Shown piece by piece: positions 1 through 12,054 of a stretch of 64,000 bases of DNA; within the stretch, counting starts at the first letter, position 1, and each line of letters opens with the position of its first letter. The position numbers were made by a program, and so were the translations under genes. Source of the stretch: Armigeres subalbatus (taxonomy: Eukaryota > Arthropoda > Insecta > Diptera > Culicidae); the NCBI RefSeq assembly GCF_024139115.2, contig NC_085141.1:175224994-175288993 (forward strand), read 5' to 3'. The notes under the pieces were generated by a model. The model was given only the letters and a program-made list of their open reading frames with translations, was not told where the DNA came from and ran no database searches.

Positions 1-690
1 ATATCTTGAGGAATTTTCAAAGGAATTTCTGAATTTATCTCCGAAGTAATCCCTGGAGGAAAAGAATTACAGAAATTCCTTCAGGATTTGGTCTCAAATT
101 TCGTTCGAAATTTTTTTTAACGAATTGAGGAGGTCGAATGCAAAGGGGTGTAAGTGACAAAAACTTAGTCTTGCGTAAAATGGGTGTAAAGCTTTTCAAT
201 ATTTTTTCGTTTCATACGAATTGTTTGCCAGTTCAAACAATTACTAATATTCTGTGAACTTTCATTATTATTGTAAACATCGTACCGCTATATCACTTAA
301 CTCAAATTTGTCCGAAATGTCACTTACACTCTCTCAATCCTTGTTGGAATTCCTTTGAATTTTTTTTCAGAATTACCTGAGAAAAATCCTTCGGAAGTTA
401 CTTTAGACTCCAAATAAATTGTTTTAGGAAATTCCTTAAGGAAAATTGCTTTTATGAATTACATTATGGATTGCTTTGGAAATTGCTTTAGGAATTCCTG
501 CGAAAATTGAATTAGGAATTCTCTCATTTAAAAAAAAAATGATTCTGCAATCATTACAGGAATATCTCAAAGAAATTCTTCCAGTTATTTCTTAAGAAAT
601 ACCTTCCAGAACTCTGAGAAGGAATTCTTGGAATTCATTCCATATACCTCTTAGGAATTTCTTCAGAGCTTAATGCAGGAATTCTTTGGA
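1..690. repeat. Degenerate GGAATTTC/GAATTCC-rich AT DNA
   Basis: Short imperfect variants of GGAATTCC, GAAATTCC and GGAATTTCT recur roughly every 15-30 bases in 1-120 and 340-690, with no open frame of note. This is low-complexity intergenic repeat DNA. A similar stretch lies at 46390-46830. The interval 148-329 interrupts it. Confidence 0.6.
148..329. repeat. Possible short inverted-repeat element (GTGTAAGTGACA ends)
   Basis: GTGTAAGTGACA at 148-159 is matched by its exact reverse complement at 318-329, about 160 bases apart, and the pair interrupts the GAATTCC-type DNA. The GTAAGTG core resembles the subterminal motif of the MITEs at 3083, 7859 and 8126. Without a clear TSD this may be a decayed MITE or chance. 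Confidence 0.3.
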
Positions 691-1829
691 CAATTACTTA
701 AGAAAAGAAGATATTTGCATAGTGCCCAGCTTAATTCCACCAGTGATTACAAAAATTGGCGGAAAATCAGTTTTTTTTCTCAGAATTGTTTTGGCGTATG
801 CAATTAAATTTCAGGGAAACTATTTGATTTGGTGGATCACGTGCCCCATCGTGTCCCAGCCCAACTCCGTCAATTAGTTCCACTGTCCAAAAAATGATTT
901 AAAACATAAAAACAAAGCTTCTTATTCTATACACTTTTCTGCATCGCTGGAGATACTATTGATCAACGAGAAGCAATTACCCAAAATATATTCGATTTAG
1001 GGTTGGTCGGCTCCAGCATCAAGATACATTCGACGGGCTTGTTAGCTGAGGCTGTATCTACCATCGGACGTAAAATACACTAATGATGCAGAAATGAATA
1101 ATTAAGCATGCACCGTAAAACTTTAAACCTCAAAGAAAAATAAAACTTCACGGAATCGTCCTGCCCCAAAGCCGTCAAAGCTCGATCAAAATACCAAAAC
1201 GTCGGACATGCAGGTACACCAACAACGCGCATCAACCCGCCGCGGGAAGTGTAAAACGAATGGGCGCGATAAGATGACCACCTCCTGGTCGATTCGCAGA
1301 GCCGTTTGAGTGAGGACCAAAAAAGGCAATGAAGCTGTTAATCATAATTTATGGCGTTAAATTGAGCTGCGTTCGCGGGTGTTTTACGGCTCAACAGGTA
1401 GACAGATACGCTTGGCAGACTGGCTGGCTGGTGGAATCGGATTTCCAAAATGCAGTGACCAAGTCGCCATGCCTATAAAGCATATGGCCAGCGCTGGATG
1501 CTGCGAAAGAAAACGATAAATCGTTGCACTCGGACTCGGACGCGGACGCAGGTAATTTGGCGCCGGACAGATTTTTGACGCCTCATTTGAGTGATTACCT
1601 TCGCCTGTTGCTGCCTCTGCGGTATGAGGCGTGGCGTGCCGCTATTTTTGCGATATCGTGGCATCCCGTCCATGCGACGGACGGATTTATTTTTAGTGAC
1701 GTTTGGAATGCGCTACTCTATAGTCAAGATCTGTGTCATCGATAGCACGATACGAACTTTATCAATATCTTCACGATTTCTTTTATGCTTGTTTACGTTC
1801 AATTAGCGCTGTTCTTTGAATTCGATTGC
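691..1829. other. Unassigned non-coding stretch
   Basis: No convincing gene. Open frames are short, overlap on both strands and match nothing I recognise. The part around 1150-1700 is less AT-rich than its surroundings and contains a CGGAC-rich run near 1530-1555. It could be unique sequence near a gene, but no start, splice or domain signal supports that. Confidence 0.4.
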
Positions 1830-1843
1830 CAAATTCGATCCAT

Positions 1844-2133
1844 CTTCTTCTTCTTCGTTGGCATTACATCCCCCACTGGGATATTGCCGCCTCGCAGCTT
1901 AGTGTTCATTAAGCACTTCCACAGTTATTAACTGCGAGGTTTCTAAGCCAAGTTACCATTTCTGCATTCGTATATCATGAGGCTAACACGATGATACCTT
2001 TATGCCCAGGGAAGTCGAGACAATTTCCAATCCGAAAATTGCCTAGACCGGCACCGGGAATCGAACCCAGCCACCCTCAGCATGGTCTTGCTTTGTAGCC
2101 GCGCGCCTTACCGCACGGCTAAGGAGGGCCCCA
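1844..2133 (-). mobile_element. Feilai-type tRNA-derived SINE (minus strand), with TSD
   Basis: Read on the minus strand, the element begins near 2133 with a tRNA-like head and ends near 1844 in AAGAAG repeats. The Pol III B box (GGTTCGATTCC) is at 2057-2067 and the A box lies around 2111-2122. A perfect 14-bp target duplication, CAAATTCGATCCAT, flanks it at 1830-1843 and 2134-2147. A second copy lies at 48050-48338 in the opposite orientation and agrees along its whole length. SINEs of this kind are transcribed by RNA polymerase III and moved by a partner LINE. The name Feilai is recalled from the abundant Aedes aegypti SINE. Confidence 0.88.
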
Positions 2134-2147
2134 CAAATTCGATCCAT

Positions 2148-3080
2148 ACAGGGAATCAATTTCGGGCACCGTGTCAATCCATCACCGCGCCGCGGGTAGA
2201 CACTAGACAGAGGGGCAATATCGGAATCTCATGATTGATAGTATTTATGTATGCATGACTAGTTTCATTTGGATGCTTTCGTGCCAAAACAGAGTCTAGA
2301 CTGGTTTCTAGTAGCCACAAACACGATACTATGATGAGCAGGGCTATTGACATAAACGAACAGGGACACTCTTCCATTAGCATATTTCTCTTGAAGATTA
2401 CGCTAGTGTTGGCGTGAATAAACAGCATTGAGGGTGGATGCTCAATTGATATTCGGCAACATAGTTCGGAATGTGGGCACTGATTTCCATTTAATGATTT
2501 CAATTTAATTATGGATTATGTTACCCAACGCATGGTTTACCTACAGACAACAAGGTAGGCTCATAAGAAAAATTACACTTCAAGAGTGACGCATATTTTA
2601 ACGCCACATGTAAGAGTACAAAAGTAAGCGTGCTGAGACCGTAAAGCATCGTCTTGGTTCAGCTTGTACGAAGATAGTAGTGACGACACATGTTTACATT
2701 CAGACTGAATGTTTACATACGTGCTGAGCCTGCCTTGTTTTTCGTATGTCGTGACCCAACGGATGTACTTTTCATTAATACTAGCGGAACGTACCTTCGG
2801 GTTTGTATTTACGTTTTGCGATCAAAATATCATTTTCAAAGTTGATTACGTCGCGGCACTCTAGATCAATTTCCATGCGATCGCATTGGGTTTTCTTACA
2901 AGTTACAACTCATTTTTTTAGTATTTCAATGAATTTCCTAAATTCCCCGTCAAATTTGCGAACTGTTTGTACATATAAAGGCAGCGGATCTCATGACGAA
3001 TCTATTAGTGAGGAAATCTTGAAAAACGGTCCAACCGTTTGTAAGTTATAATGCCTCAAAGGAAAGCAAACTAATTTTTG
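2148..3080. other. Unassigned non-coding stretch
   Basis: AT-rich sequence with no recognised gene, no tandem structure and no terminal repeats that I could detect. The small open frames at 2174-2503 (minus) and 2803-3051 (plus) have no family features. Confidence 0.35.
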
Positions 3081-3082
3081 TA

Positions 3083-4383
3083 AGGTACACTGGGGGAAGT
3101 GGAAAAAGGGGTTAAGTGTAAAAATCTACTCGAAAAATTGGAATTGTACATACTTTACAGTTTTTATCACACCATATCATTGTGCAAGAACATACTTTGA
3201 TGTCCACACTAATTAAAATTTGTATAATACATACAATAACATGGTTAACGCTTGAACTGTAATTTTAGGTTTCGCGAGAAGTTGATTTTTCCATTCACAA
3301 AATTAAATTTTATTTGCACCAATTGTCATTTTTTCATGTGAATTTATATCACAGGTGACTATTACAATACAATTAAACTAATCCCATTCAATGTTTAGTG
3401 GTTTGTAGCATGAAAGCAAATAATTCGAAGATTTTACACTTACCCCTGGTATCAAACACTGCGGGGGAAGTGGAAAATGTTCTGATCACGCAAATTTATC
3501 CTTTCCTCCAGGGTTTATTTTGATAGCTATGAATCTTAATATGTTCCTCTTTGAACATAAGAAAACGTACATAAGACGTACAACGTACAAACGTACAACG
3601 AAATGTACATAAGAAAACGCCTGATTAATCCACCTATCGGTATTAAAGCAATTCACATGTTTTACATATGAAAAAAATTTATGAGAAATAAAAAATAGCA
3701 CCGGTAGGTGGATATATTCCATAATTCACATTAATTTATATTTATAGCAAGTTTTGCAGTTGAATGCGATTTTCTTTGCGAACAAATTGGTTAAGGACAA
3801 GTGCTTAATAATAGAAGATAATATTGTACGTGTTTTGCGCACACACATACATACAAACACGCTCACACAGACATCACCTTAATTCGTTAAACTAAGTTGA
3901 TTAGTTTCTAAACCTGTAAGTCCCATTTTTCCTATAAAAAGTTCATCTTTGAGGCGAGTTTATAGATTTTACGTACACTTAATGTTCGAGAAGGCAAAAC
4001 CAGCCCTCCACTAGCTATTATGAGAATTCCTTGGGGACCTATTCCGTTAAACTAATGAAATTATTGAAAAAAGATACTCAGAGCAATTACCGTTTTGAAT
4101 TTAGTTATATGCAACTACTCATCACAATTGAAGGTCAAGGTAACAAGGGTTTTCCACTTAACCCATCGCACTGGGTTAAATTGAAAAACAACTCCTAATT
4201 TTTAAATCTTTTTCCACCAATTTCAAGCAACTAAAATGATATGAATTACCGCACAGTTGGTGCAAAATTGACTGTTTTTGATAGTCCATTTTGATTGAAT
4301 GCATTTAGATCATTTAAATTGGTTCTACACTAATTCGAACATGCACTATCGATTTTTCCTTTTCCACTTCCCCCAGTGTACCT
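3083..4383. mobile_element. TA-flanked MITE family 1, copy 1
   Basis: The ends are inverted copies of AGGTACACTGGGGGAAGTGG (3083-3102 and its complement ending at 4383), each flanked by TA (3081-3082, 4384-4385), which fits a Tc1/mariner/pogo-type target. There is no transposase frame, so it is non-autonomous. Inside, motifs like GGTAAGTG and CCACTTACCC recur next to further inverted segments (around 3440-3480 and 4145-4175) and may be subterminal transposase-binding sites. A second copy in the opposite orientation is at 7859-14364. The part around 3620-4020 resembles the repeat at 14580-15111. Confidence 0.8.
3608..4020. repeat. Internal segment related to the repeat at 14580-15111
   Basis: It starts near GATTAATCCACCTATCGGT and contains the ACAC-rich block, the ACATCACCTTAATTCGTTAA motif and CCTATAAAAAGTTC, ending near GAGAAGGC. 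The same order of motifs is seen at 14580-15111 and, inverted, at about 11500-11860. MITE family 1 therefore carries an old copy of this repeat. Confidence 0.55.
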
Positions 4384-4399
4384 TATTTAGTTTTGTTAG

Positions 4400-7300
4400 T
4401 CGAATTGGGTTCAGATCTGTCTGTTATATTCTCATCTGGGAGACTCATCTTTCGCACGTGGGTGATTTTATTTAACTCGGATTTTTTTTAAGTAACGTCT
4501 GTATTGATTAACGATGCCGGTGCCGGTCTTTTAGGGCAATCCCCAAAAATATTGCTGAATAGGTCATCTAAGTCGTCCTCAAATTAAACCCCTTAGCTAT
4601 TCTTATTATTCTGTTCGCAGAGCCATAACTGAACAACGAATCCTTTATCCAGGTAGACGCAAGGTGATTTCATATGCACAGAATTGGCGCTGAAAATAAT
4701 GATGTTACTCTTTTCACATATGGAGTTGATGAGCTTAGGAAAACTCTTAGCATGACTGTTTCAATCCGGGCAGCAGGGACTATGTCCAAGGGCTTGACGA
4801 TCCCTTCCCAGTCCATCTGCGAGTTGTGGCGCCTGCATGAGATGTGGTGGGGTTTGATAGTGGGCCCTGTTAAATCTCTATAAAAAGCCGCATGTATCCG
4901 CAAGTAGGCTCCGCCAAAGCGACCGTGTGCCGCACAAAGCGCACAACCCCATGTTCTGGTGTTAGATGGGACGCTAAACAGACCTGACACGACGGCCCTC
5001 CGACGAGACAGGAGGTTTGCGCAGGGCCAATAAACCGCCTTTAAAAACAACCATTACGAACGACATAGAAGATAATACTACTCGATACAATCGGCAACGA
5101 CCTAGGTGACGAATGAAGGATCACGATTGGAAGCTTGGAACATGGAACTGCAAGACGCTAGGCTTCGCAGGTTGCGACAGGATAATCTACGATAAATTAC
5201 ATCCCCGCAACTCCTATGTCGTAGCGCTGCAGGAAACCTGCTGGACAGGACAGAAAGTGCGGAATGCGGGCATCGAGCGGCTACCTTCTACCAAAGCTTT
5301 GGCACCACCAAAGAGCTAGGAACCAGCTTCATAGTGCTAAGAAAGATACGCCTGCGCGTGATTGGGTGGCAGCCAATCAACGCAAGGATGTGCAAGCTGA
5401 GGATAAAAAGCCGTTTCTTCGACTATAGCATCATTAACGTGCACAGCCCACACGAAGAGAGACCTGACGACGAGAAAGAAGCGTTCTACGCGCAGCTAGA
5501 GCAGACGTACGATGGATGCCCACTGCGGGACGTCAAAATCGTCATCGGTGACATGAACGCTCAGGTAGGAAGGGGGAAATGTATAGACCGGTCAACGGAC
5601 CGGATAGTCTGCATACCGTATCGAACGACAACGACCAACGATGCATAAACTTTGCAGCCTCCCGCGGAATGGTAGTCCGAAACACTTTCTTCCCCCGCAA
5701 GAATATCCACAAGGCCACATCCAGGCCAGGCCACACCAAATCGATCACGTTCTAATCGACGGTAAATTCTTCACCTACATCACGAACGTACGCACCTACC
5801 GCAGTGCGAATAATGAATCCGACCACTACCTCGTTGCAGTATGCCTGCGCTCAAAACACTCGACGGTGTACAACACGCGTCGGAGTCGTCCGCCGCGGCT
5901 AAACATTTGGCGGCTTCAAGACGGTAGACTCGCCAAAGACTACGCAATGCAGCTAGAAGTGGCATTCCCAACGGAAGAGCAGCTAAGCGCAGTGTTTCTT
6001 GAAGATGGCTGGCACGGTGCCCCCGGATCAGAGAAACGACTGGTATGACGGCGAATGTGAGCAGTTAGTAGAGGAAAATAATGCAACATGGGCGAGATTG
6101 CTGCATCATCGCACAACGGTGAATGAGGCACGATATAAACAGGCGCGGAACAGACAAAACTCGATTTTTCGGAGGAACGAGCGTGAGCTGATTCAAAGGT
6201 GGCGGCAGCACTACGAAGAGCACCTGAATGGCGATGTGGCAGACAACGGTGGCGGTATGGAAATTAACCTAGGAGCACGCGCGCAGGACATGCGACTTCC
6301 GGCTCTGAATCACCAGGAAATCCAGGAGGAGATCGGCCGAAAACAACAAAGCCGCTGGAGTTGACCAACTACCAGGAAAGCTGTTTGAACACGGTGGTGA
6401 GGCAAGGGCTACAGCGCAGCACTGGGTAATTATCAAGGTTTGGGAGGATGAGGTTCTGCTGCAGGAGTGGATGGAAGGTGCCGTGTGTCCCATCTACAAA
6501 AAAGGCGATAAGCTGGATTGTAGCAACTACCGTGCAATCACATTCCTGAACGCCGCCTACAAGGTACTCTCCCAAATTTTATGCCGCCGACTTACACCAA
6601 TTGCAAGAGAAATCGAGGGGCAGTACCAGGCGGGATTTATGGGTGAACGCTCCACCACAGACCATGTGTTCGCCTACGTCAGGTACTGCAGAAAGAAATG
6701 CCGCGAATTCAACGTGTCCACACATCATCTATTCATCGACTTCAAAGCCGCATATGATACAATCGATCGGGACCAGCTATGGCAGCTAATGCACGTAAAC
6801 GGATTTCCGGATAAACTGATACTACTGATCAAGGCGACGATGGATCGGGTGATGTGCGTAGTTCGAGTTTCAGGGGCATTCTCGAGTCCCTTTGAAACGC
6901 GCAGAGGGTTACGGCAAGGTGATGGTCTTTCGTGTCTGCTATTCAACATCGCTTTGGAGCGAGTAATACAAAGGACACGGATTCACACGAGTGGTACGAT
7001 TTTCACGAAGTCCGTCCAGTTATTTGGTTTCGCCGAGGACATTGATATTATGGCTCGTAACTTTGAGAGGATGGAGAAGCTTACATCATACTGAAAAGCG
7101 AAGCTGAACGGATTGGAGTAGTCATCAACACGTCGAAGACGAAGTAAATGATAGGAAGAGGCTCAAGAGAGGCGAATGAATCACGAGTTGCATCAGCTGT
7201 TGGGAGAACCATCCATCGTTCACACCGCTGAAATCGGAAGACTGCGGTGGGCAGGGCACGTAGCCAGAATGTCGGACAGTAATTCGGTGAAAATGGTTCT

Positions 7301-7490
7301 CGGCAACGATATGACTGGAACAAGAAGGCGAGGTGCACAGTGAGTAAGGTGGATCAATCAAGTGGATGACGATTTGCGGACCCTCCGCAGACCGCGTGGT
7401 TGGCGACATGCAGCCATGGACCGAGCTGAATGTAGAAGACTTTTGTGTACTGCACATGCCACTCAGACCTTAGTCTGGTAATAAATAAAT
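4400..7490 (+). mobile_element. Decayed RTE-like non-LTR retrotransposon, copy 1
   Basis: A LINE with a 5' leader (about 4640-5112), an endonuclease-RT reading frame broken into pieces (5113-7478) and a short-repeat 3' tail (AATAAATAAATAAA, 7479-7494) rather than a long poly(A). The tail type and the C-terminal RLRWAGHVARM motif suggest the RTE group; the clade is inferred. The 5' boundary is not visible. Compared with the copy at 9476-10546 it has lost about 360 bases near 7166. Confidence 0.75.
5113..7478 (+). pseudogene. RTE-like endonuclease/reverse transcriptase pseudogene
   Basis: The N-terminal part is an APE-type endonuclease that nicks the DNA target. Visible motifs are LGTWNCKTL, VALQETCW (catalytic Glu), GDMNAQVG, QIDHVLIDG and ESDHYLVAV. 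The reverse transcriptase follows from about 6471, with NYRAITFL, LFIDFKAAYDTI, RRGLRQGDGLS and the catalytic box. That box reads FAED instead of FADD, so one of the two catalytic aspartates is replaced by glutamate. The frame is broken near 5320, 5650, 6048, 6365 and 7095, and about 360 bases of the C-terminal half are missing at 7166 relative to the copy at 9486. After the deletion the conserved RLRWAGHVARM segment resumes. It cannot make a working protein. Confidence 0.85.
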
Positions 7491-7506
7491 AAACGCTATC
7501 ATATTT

Positions 7507-7543
7507 TTCTTCTTCTTCTTCTTCTTCTTCTTCTCCTTCTTCT
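7507..7543. repeat. (CTT)n microsatellite
   Basis: An almost perfect TTC/CTT trinucleotide run directly downstream of the RTE-like 3' end. It is followed by an unassigned 300-base AT-rich stretch (7544-7856) with no gene. Confidence 0.9.
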
Positions 7544-9333
7544 CTATATACAAACATGAGTTTGCATTTCTTTTGAGGCAATATAACTCTCAAATGGATG
7601 GACCGATTCGCAAGATTTTTTTTCATCAATCGCTTTGTCTTGTGATCAGCTCTATTTATAAATACAAAAAGTTGGTGCATTTGGTGGGGAAAGTTGAAAA
7701 AATGTCAAAATACAAAGTTTTCATGGATTCTGAAGAAAGGGAAGAAAGCCATCTGCTTAAATTAAAATCGATCTTAAGTGCCACGCTGCAATCAAACAAA
7801 CGGTTAAAAACTACGAATGAGATCGGACCGGTTCGCCCGGTATTCTTTTCTCTATATAAGGTACACTGGGGGAAGTGGAAAAGGAAAAATCGATAGTGCA
7901 TGTTTGAATTAGTGTAAAACCAGTTTAAATGATTTAAATGCGTTCAATCAAAATGGGCTATCAAAAACAGTCAATTTTGCACCAAGTGTGCAGTAATTCA
8001 TACCGTTTTGGTCGCTTGAAATTTATTAGATTTTAAAATTAGGAGTCGTTTTTCCACTTACCCTAGTGGGATGGGGTAAGTGGAAAACCCATATTACCTT
8101 GACCTTCAATAGTGATGAGTAGTTAAGGTACCCCGGGGCAAGTGAAAATACGGGGTAAGTGGGTACTATGGCTGCCGATTAATCGGTGAACGATTTTAAT
8201 GGTAACAATGTTCTAGAAAGATGAAGCAGAATTATCAACGAATTCGCCTGACACAAAATAATTGAAATCAAAACCATTTGCGGCTTTCCGACAAAATAGT
8301 CGTTTCTAAATTCATCATTGATGTGGAAAGTGGATATTTTGAGCAATAAAATAATTGTGTGACATCAAAAACTATTAAAAAGTTTTGATTAAAGCCAAAA
8401 TCTGCAATTTTCACTTTCCCTTGATTTTTAACATACATGGGGCAAGTGGGACATATTTGAACAACATTTTCGATAAAGCCATTTTACCTGTGTTTAGATT
8501 GTTGTCTGGTGAAGAATAACTTCGACACTCATATATCATTTGGATCTGAATCAAATGCAGTCGATATCGTTGGTTTAGTTGTTAAGAAGTAATGTAGAGA
8601 TGATTTACCAAATGTGTATTTTACTTTCTGAAAATTATCTCCCTCATGGAAAAAGCAATGTATATAACTATGCATTTTTTTTCCGTTTACAGTGCAAACA
8701 ATCTATTTATCCTACAATAGATCAACAGGTTTTGTCTTGTGTTTTGTGATTTTTAAACTTCGCATCAGATTAACAGATAAATAAAGTGCTTAAGACATAA
8801 ATTGGCCATTTCGTTCTATTACAAATTTACAACACCGCCTGAATAAAAACGTTCCTTTTGAAGTTCTAATTTATGTAATAATTTATGTTAAACAGAGAAA
8901 CATTCATTCGAAAAGTGAACAAAGATTTGCTTATCTCTTCCATCTAGCACATTTGGTTACCCGACTAGAACAGCATAACAAAAACTGAACACAATTTTAA
9001 CATATTATGATATTTATAACTTATTTCGATACAATTTTGTTCTCAGTAGTCTTTATCTTTCAAATGTTGTAACAGGATTATATCATAACTAGTTTATTTG
9101 TGGACGCTGTAGCGCCCCTGGGCGTTTTTTTTTTCAAAAAATCGAAATTTCCAACGTCTGTTGTCTGTGATTTTTTTCATCAAATGCTGTGTCTGGTTGT
9201 CTAAGGTTGTCACTGGTTTTGTTTTCTGCATCTGATAGTAAAAAAGAATTGATGTGTCAAATAATTTATTTTTTGTGGGAATTTCCCCGTGTGCTGCGTC
9301 TGGTTGGCTAGTCACCGGACAGACAAACAGGGC

Positions 9334-9335
<2 letters not shown>

Positions 9336-9404
<69 letters not shown>
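9336..9404. repeat. (TA)n microsatellite
   Basis: About 34 uninterrupted TA dinucleotides inside MITE family 2, just upstream of the LINE insertion. Confidence 0.95.
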
Positions 9405-9408
<4 letters not shown>

Positions 9409-9475
9409 GAAAAATGCTTAACACCGAATTGCCCAACAGTAGGCAATTAAAATAGATGTAGCAAAGTCTCCCAGC

Positions 9476-10546
9476 AAAGTCTCCAATGCACGAAAACGGA
9501 TTTCCGGATAAACTGACACGGTTGATCAAAGCGACGATGGATCGGGTGATGTGCGTAGTTCGAGTTTCAGGGGCATTCTCGAGTCCCTTCGAAACCCGCA
9601 GAGGGTTACGGCAAGGTGATGGTCTTTCGTGTCTGCTATTCAACATCGCTTTGGAAGGGGTAATACGAAGAGCAAGGATTAACATGAGTGGCACAATTTT
9701 CAATAAGTCCGTCCAGCTATTTGGCTTCGCCGACGACATAGATATTATGGCACGTAACTTTGAGAAGATGGAGGAAGCCTACATCAGACTGAAGAGGGAA
9801 GCCAAGCGGATCGGACTAGTCATCAACACGTCGAAGACGAAGTACATGATAGGAAGACGTTCAAGAGAAGACAATGTGAGCCACCCACCGCGAGTTGGCA
9901 TCGGTGGTGATGAAATCGAGGTGGTAGAAGAATTTGTGTACTTGGGCTCACTGGTGACTGCCGAAAATGATACCAGCAGAGAAATTCGGAGACGCATAAT
10001 GGCTGGAAATCGTGCATACTTCGGACTCCGCAAGACGCTCCGATCGAATAGAGTTCGCCGCCGTACCAAACTGACAATCTACAAAACGCTAATTAGACCG
10101 GTAGTCCTCTACGGACACGAGACCTGGACGATGCTCGTGGAGGACCAACGCGCACTCGGAGTTTTCGAAAGGAAAGTGCTGCGTACCATCTATGGTGGGG
10201 TGCAGATGGCGGACGGTACGTGGAGGAGGCGAATGAACCACGAGCTGCATCAGCTGCTGGGAGAACCATCCATCGTTCACACCGCGAAAATCGGACGACT
10301 GCGGTGGGCCGGGCACGTAGCCAGAATGTCGGACAATAACCCGGTGAAAATGGTTCTCGACAACGATCCGACGGGTACAAGAAGGCGAGGTGCGCAGCGG
10401 GCAAGGTGGATCGATCAGGTGGAAGATGACTTGCGGACCCTCCGTAGACTGCGTGGTTGGCGACGTGTAGCCATGGACCGAGCCGAATGGAGAAGACTCG
10501 TATATACCGCACAGGCCACTTCGGCCTTAGTCTGAATAAATGAATG
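9476..10546 (+). mobile_element. 5'-truncated RTE-like LINE with exact 13-bp TSD
   Basis: The target duplication AAAGTCTCCCAGC is perfect at 9463-9475 and 10547-10559. The LINE-homologous sequence starts at 9485, equivalent to about 6787 of copy 1, so the element is truncated within the RT domain. Nine bases between TSD and LINE (9476-9484, AAAGTCTCC) repeat the target again. The 3' end is CCTTAGTCTG plus an AATAAATGAATG tail. The exact TSD and open frame indicate a recent insertion. Confidence 0.9.
9486..10535 (+). CDS. RTE-like reverse transcriptase, C-terminal fragment (open frame)
   Basis: An uninterrupted frame of 349 residues covers the second half of the RT palm, the thumb and the C-terminal region. 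The intact catalytic box FADD is near residue 79, preceded by RRGLRQGDGLSCLLFN. Further on are LYGHETWTM, FERKVLRTIYGG, RLRWAGHVARM and RRGAQRARWIDQVEDDL, typical of this LINE group. The endonuclease and the first RT motifs are missing through 5' truncation, so the fragment should be inactive despite the intact frame. The ATG is simply an internal methionine. Expression is unlikely, because the insertion lacks the element's own promoter. Confidence 0.88.
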   Translation: MHENGFPDKLTRLIKATMDRVMCVVRVSGAFSSPFETRRGLRQGDGLSCLLFNIALEGVIRRARINMSGTIFNKSVQLFGFADDIDIMARNFEKMEEAYIRLKREAKRIGLVINTSKTKYMIGRRSREDNVSHPPRVGIGGDEIEVVEEFVYLGSLVTAENDTSREIRRRIMAGNRAYFGLRKTLRSNRVRRRTKLTIYKTLIRPVVLYGHETWTMLVEDQRALGVFERKVLRTIYGGVQMADGTWRRRMNHELHQLLGEPSIVHTAKIGRLRWAGHVARMSDNNPVKMVLDNDPTGTRRRGAQRARWIDQVEDDLRTLRRLRGWRRVAMDRAEWRRLVYTAQATSALV

Positions 10547-11499
10547 AAAGTCTCCCAGCCATATAGATATCACAACGCTGATATAATTTGAATAGGTTGC
10601 CTTATTTGTAATGTTGTTAATTTCATGTTCTCGAAAAATATTCTTGTTCAGAAAAAAACAAATAAAATATGATTGTTGATGACAATCTGGAGACCTATCA
10701 CGACCTGTAAAAAGTTCAACTGCACAGAAACAATATATTTTGTATCTGATTCTGTTATAAATTTCTAACAAAATATGTTATTTTTATGGAAATTTAGATA
10801 TTTTAACAACATCCTGCACCATGTTTCTAACAAATTTAGTTATAAAAATTTAGTATAACATAATAACATAGGATGATATAATTTTGATATGACCTTCTAG
10901 TCGGGTAGAAAGTGAGCTAATGTAAAACCAGACAACAGACAATTCAACAGTAAACTGGCTGTTGTCTTGTTTTTATATCTGCTAACATTGTAATCCCTTG
11001 TTTGCCAAAAACAAAAGTCTGACAAGCAATAAAACTCCATCCATGATCTGAAATACTACGGCTCAGAAATTACATGAACATTATATCTACATTCCTCAAA
11101 TTAGCTTCGTTCGACAGTATAGAGCAGAATAGGTCCCACTTGCCCCGTTTAAAGGGGTAAGTGAATCCCACAGGTAAATTTATTTAAGTCATTAGCAATA
11201 TTTTTGTAACTGAATAAATGGCTTACAACACGTCTACACTTCAACAACGGAAGCATATAATGATGTATCCGTGGTTAATGTCCTGAAATACCCTGTTTTC
11301 TAAGTATGCGTTAGCGATTTTGCTGAACTAGCGTTTTTTTAGGTCCCACTTGCCCCGGGGTACCTTACATATAACTAAAATCAATACGATAATTGCTATG
11401 AGTATCTTTTGTGGAATAATTTCATTACTTTAACGGAACAGATCCTTAAGGAATTCTCGTAATAGCTAGGGGAGGGCTGATTTTGCCTTCTCGAACACT

Positions 11500-11860
11500 A
11501 AGTGTACGTAAAGTCTATATGTTCGCCTAAAATATGAACTTCTTAAAGGAAAAATGGGACTTACAGGGTTATAAACTAATCAACTTAGTTTGACGAATTG
11601 AGATGATGTCTGTATGTGCGTATTTGTATGTATGTGTGTGCGCAAAGCACGTTAAAAGTTATCAGCTATTCTTAAGCACTTGTCCTTTACCAATTTGTTC
11701 GCAAAAAATAGCATTCAACGGCGAAACTTGTTATGAATAAAAATTAATGTGAATTATACAATAAATTCACCTATCAGTGCTTATTTGAACTTTCTTATAC
11801 ATTTTTTTCATATGTAAAACATGTGATAGGCATCAATACCGATAGGTGGATTAATCAGGC
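11500..11860. repeat. Inverted copy of the shared GATTAATCCACC repeat in MITE copy 2
   Basis: It corresponds to 3608-4020 in inverse orientation and keeps the TGTGTGTG block, the GACGAATTGAGATGATGTC motif and ACCGATAGGTGGATTAATC. Confidence 0.55.
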
Positions 11861-12054
11861 ATTTTCTCATTTATATGATTCCAATCACCACTGGAATCAC
11901 AATGATAACAAAGAAGGAACATATTAGGCTTCACAGCTATCGAAATAAACCCTGGAGCGAAGATAAAATTGCGTAATTAGAACATTATCCACTTCCCCCG
12001 CAGTGTTTGATACCTGGGGTAAGTGTAAAATCTTCGAATTATTTGCTTTCTTGG

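Larger units (their letters stand above)
8126..11365. mobile_element. TA-flanked MITE family 2, nested in family 1
   Basis: The termini are inverted copies of AGGTACCCCGGGGCAAGTG with TA on both sides (8124-8125, 11366-11367). The empty site GTAGTTGCATAT in the sister MITE (near 4132) fits a TA insertion point. The ends resemble family 1 (AGGTAC, GGGG, AAGTG). Subterminal GGGGTAAGTG or GGGCAAGTGG motifs recur near 8148, 8440, 11135 and 11155. There is no transposase frame. It is interrupted by a TA microsatellite (9336-9404) and a LINE fragment (9476-10546). Confidence 0.8.

Noticed and set aside
2057..2122. A genuine tRNA gene suggested by A and B boxes
   Set aside because: The boxes belong to a Feilai-type SINE with TSD and a non-tRNA body.
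7354..7680. A minus-strand frame with a poly-glutamate run (EEEEEEEE)
   Set aside because: The run is the CTT/GAA microsatellite at 7507-7543, and the frame crosses the LINE 3' end.
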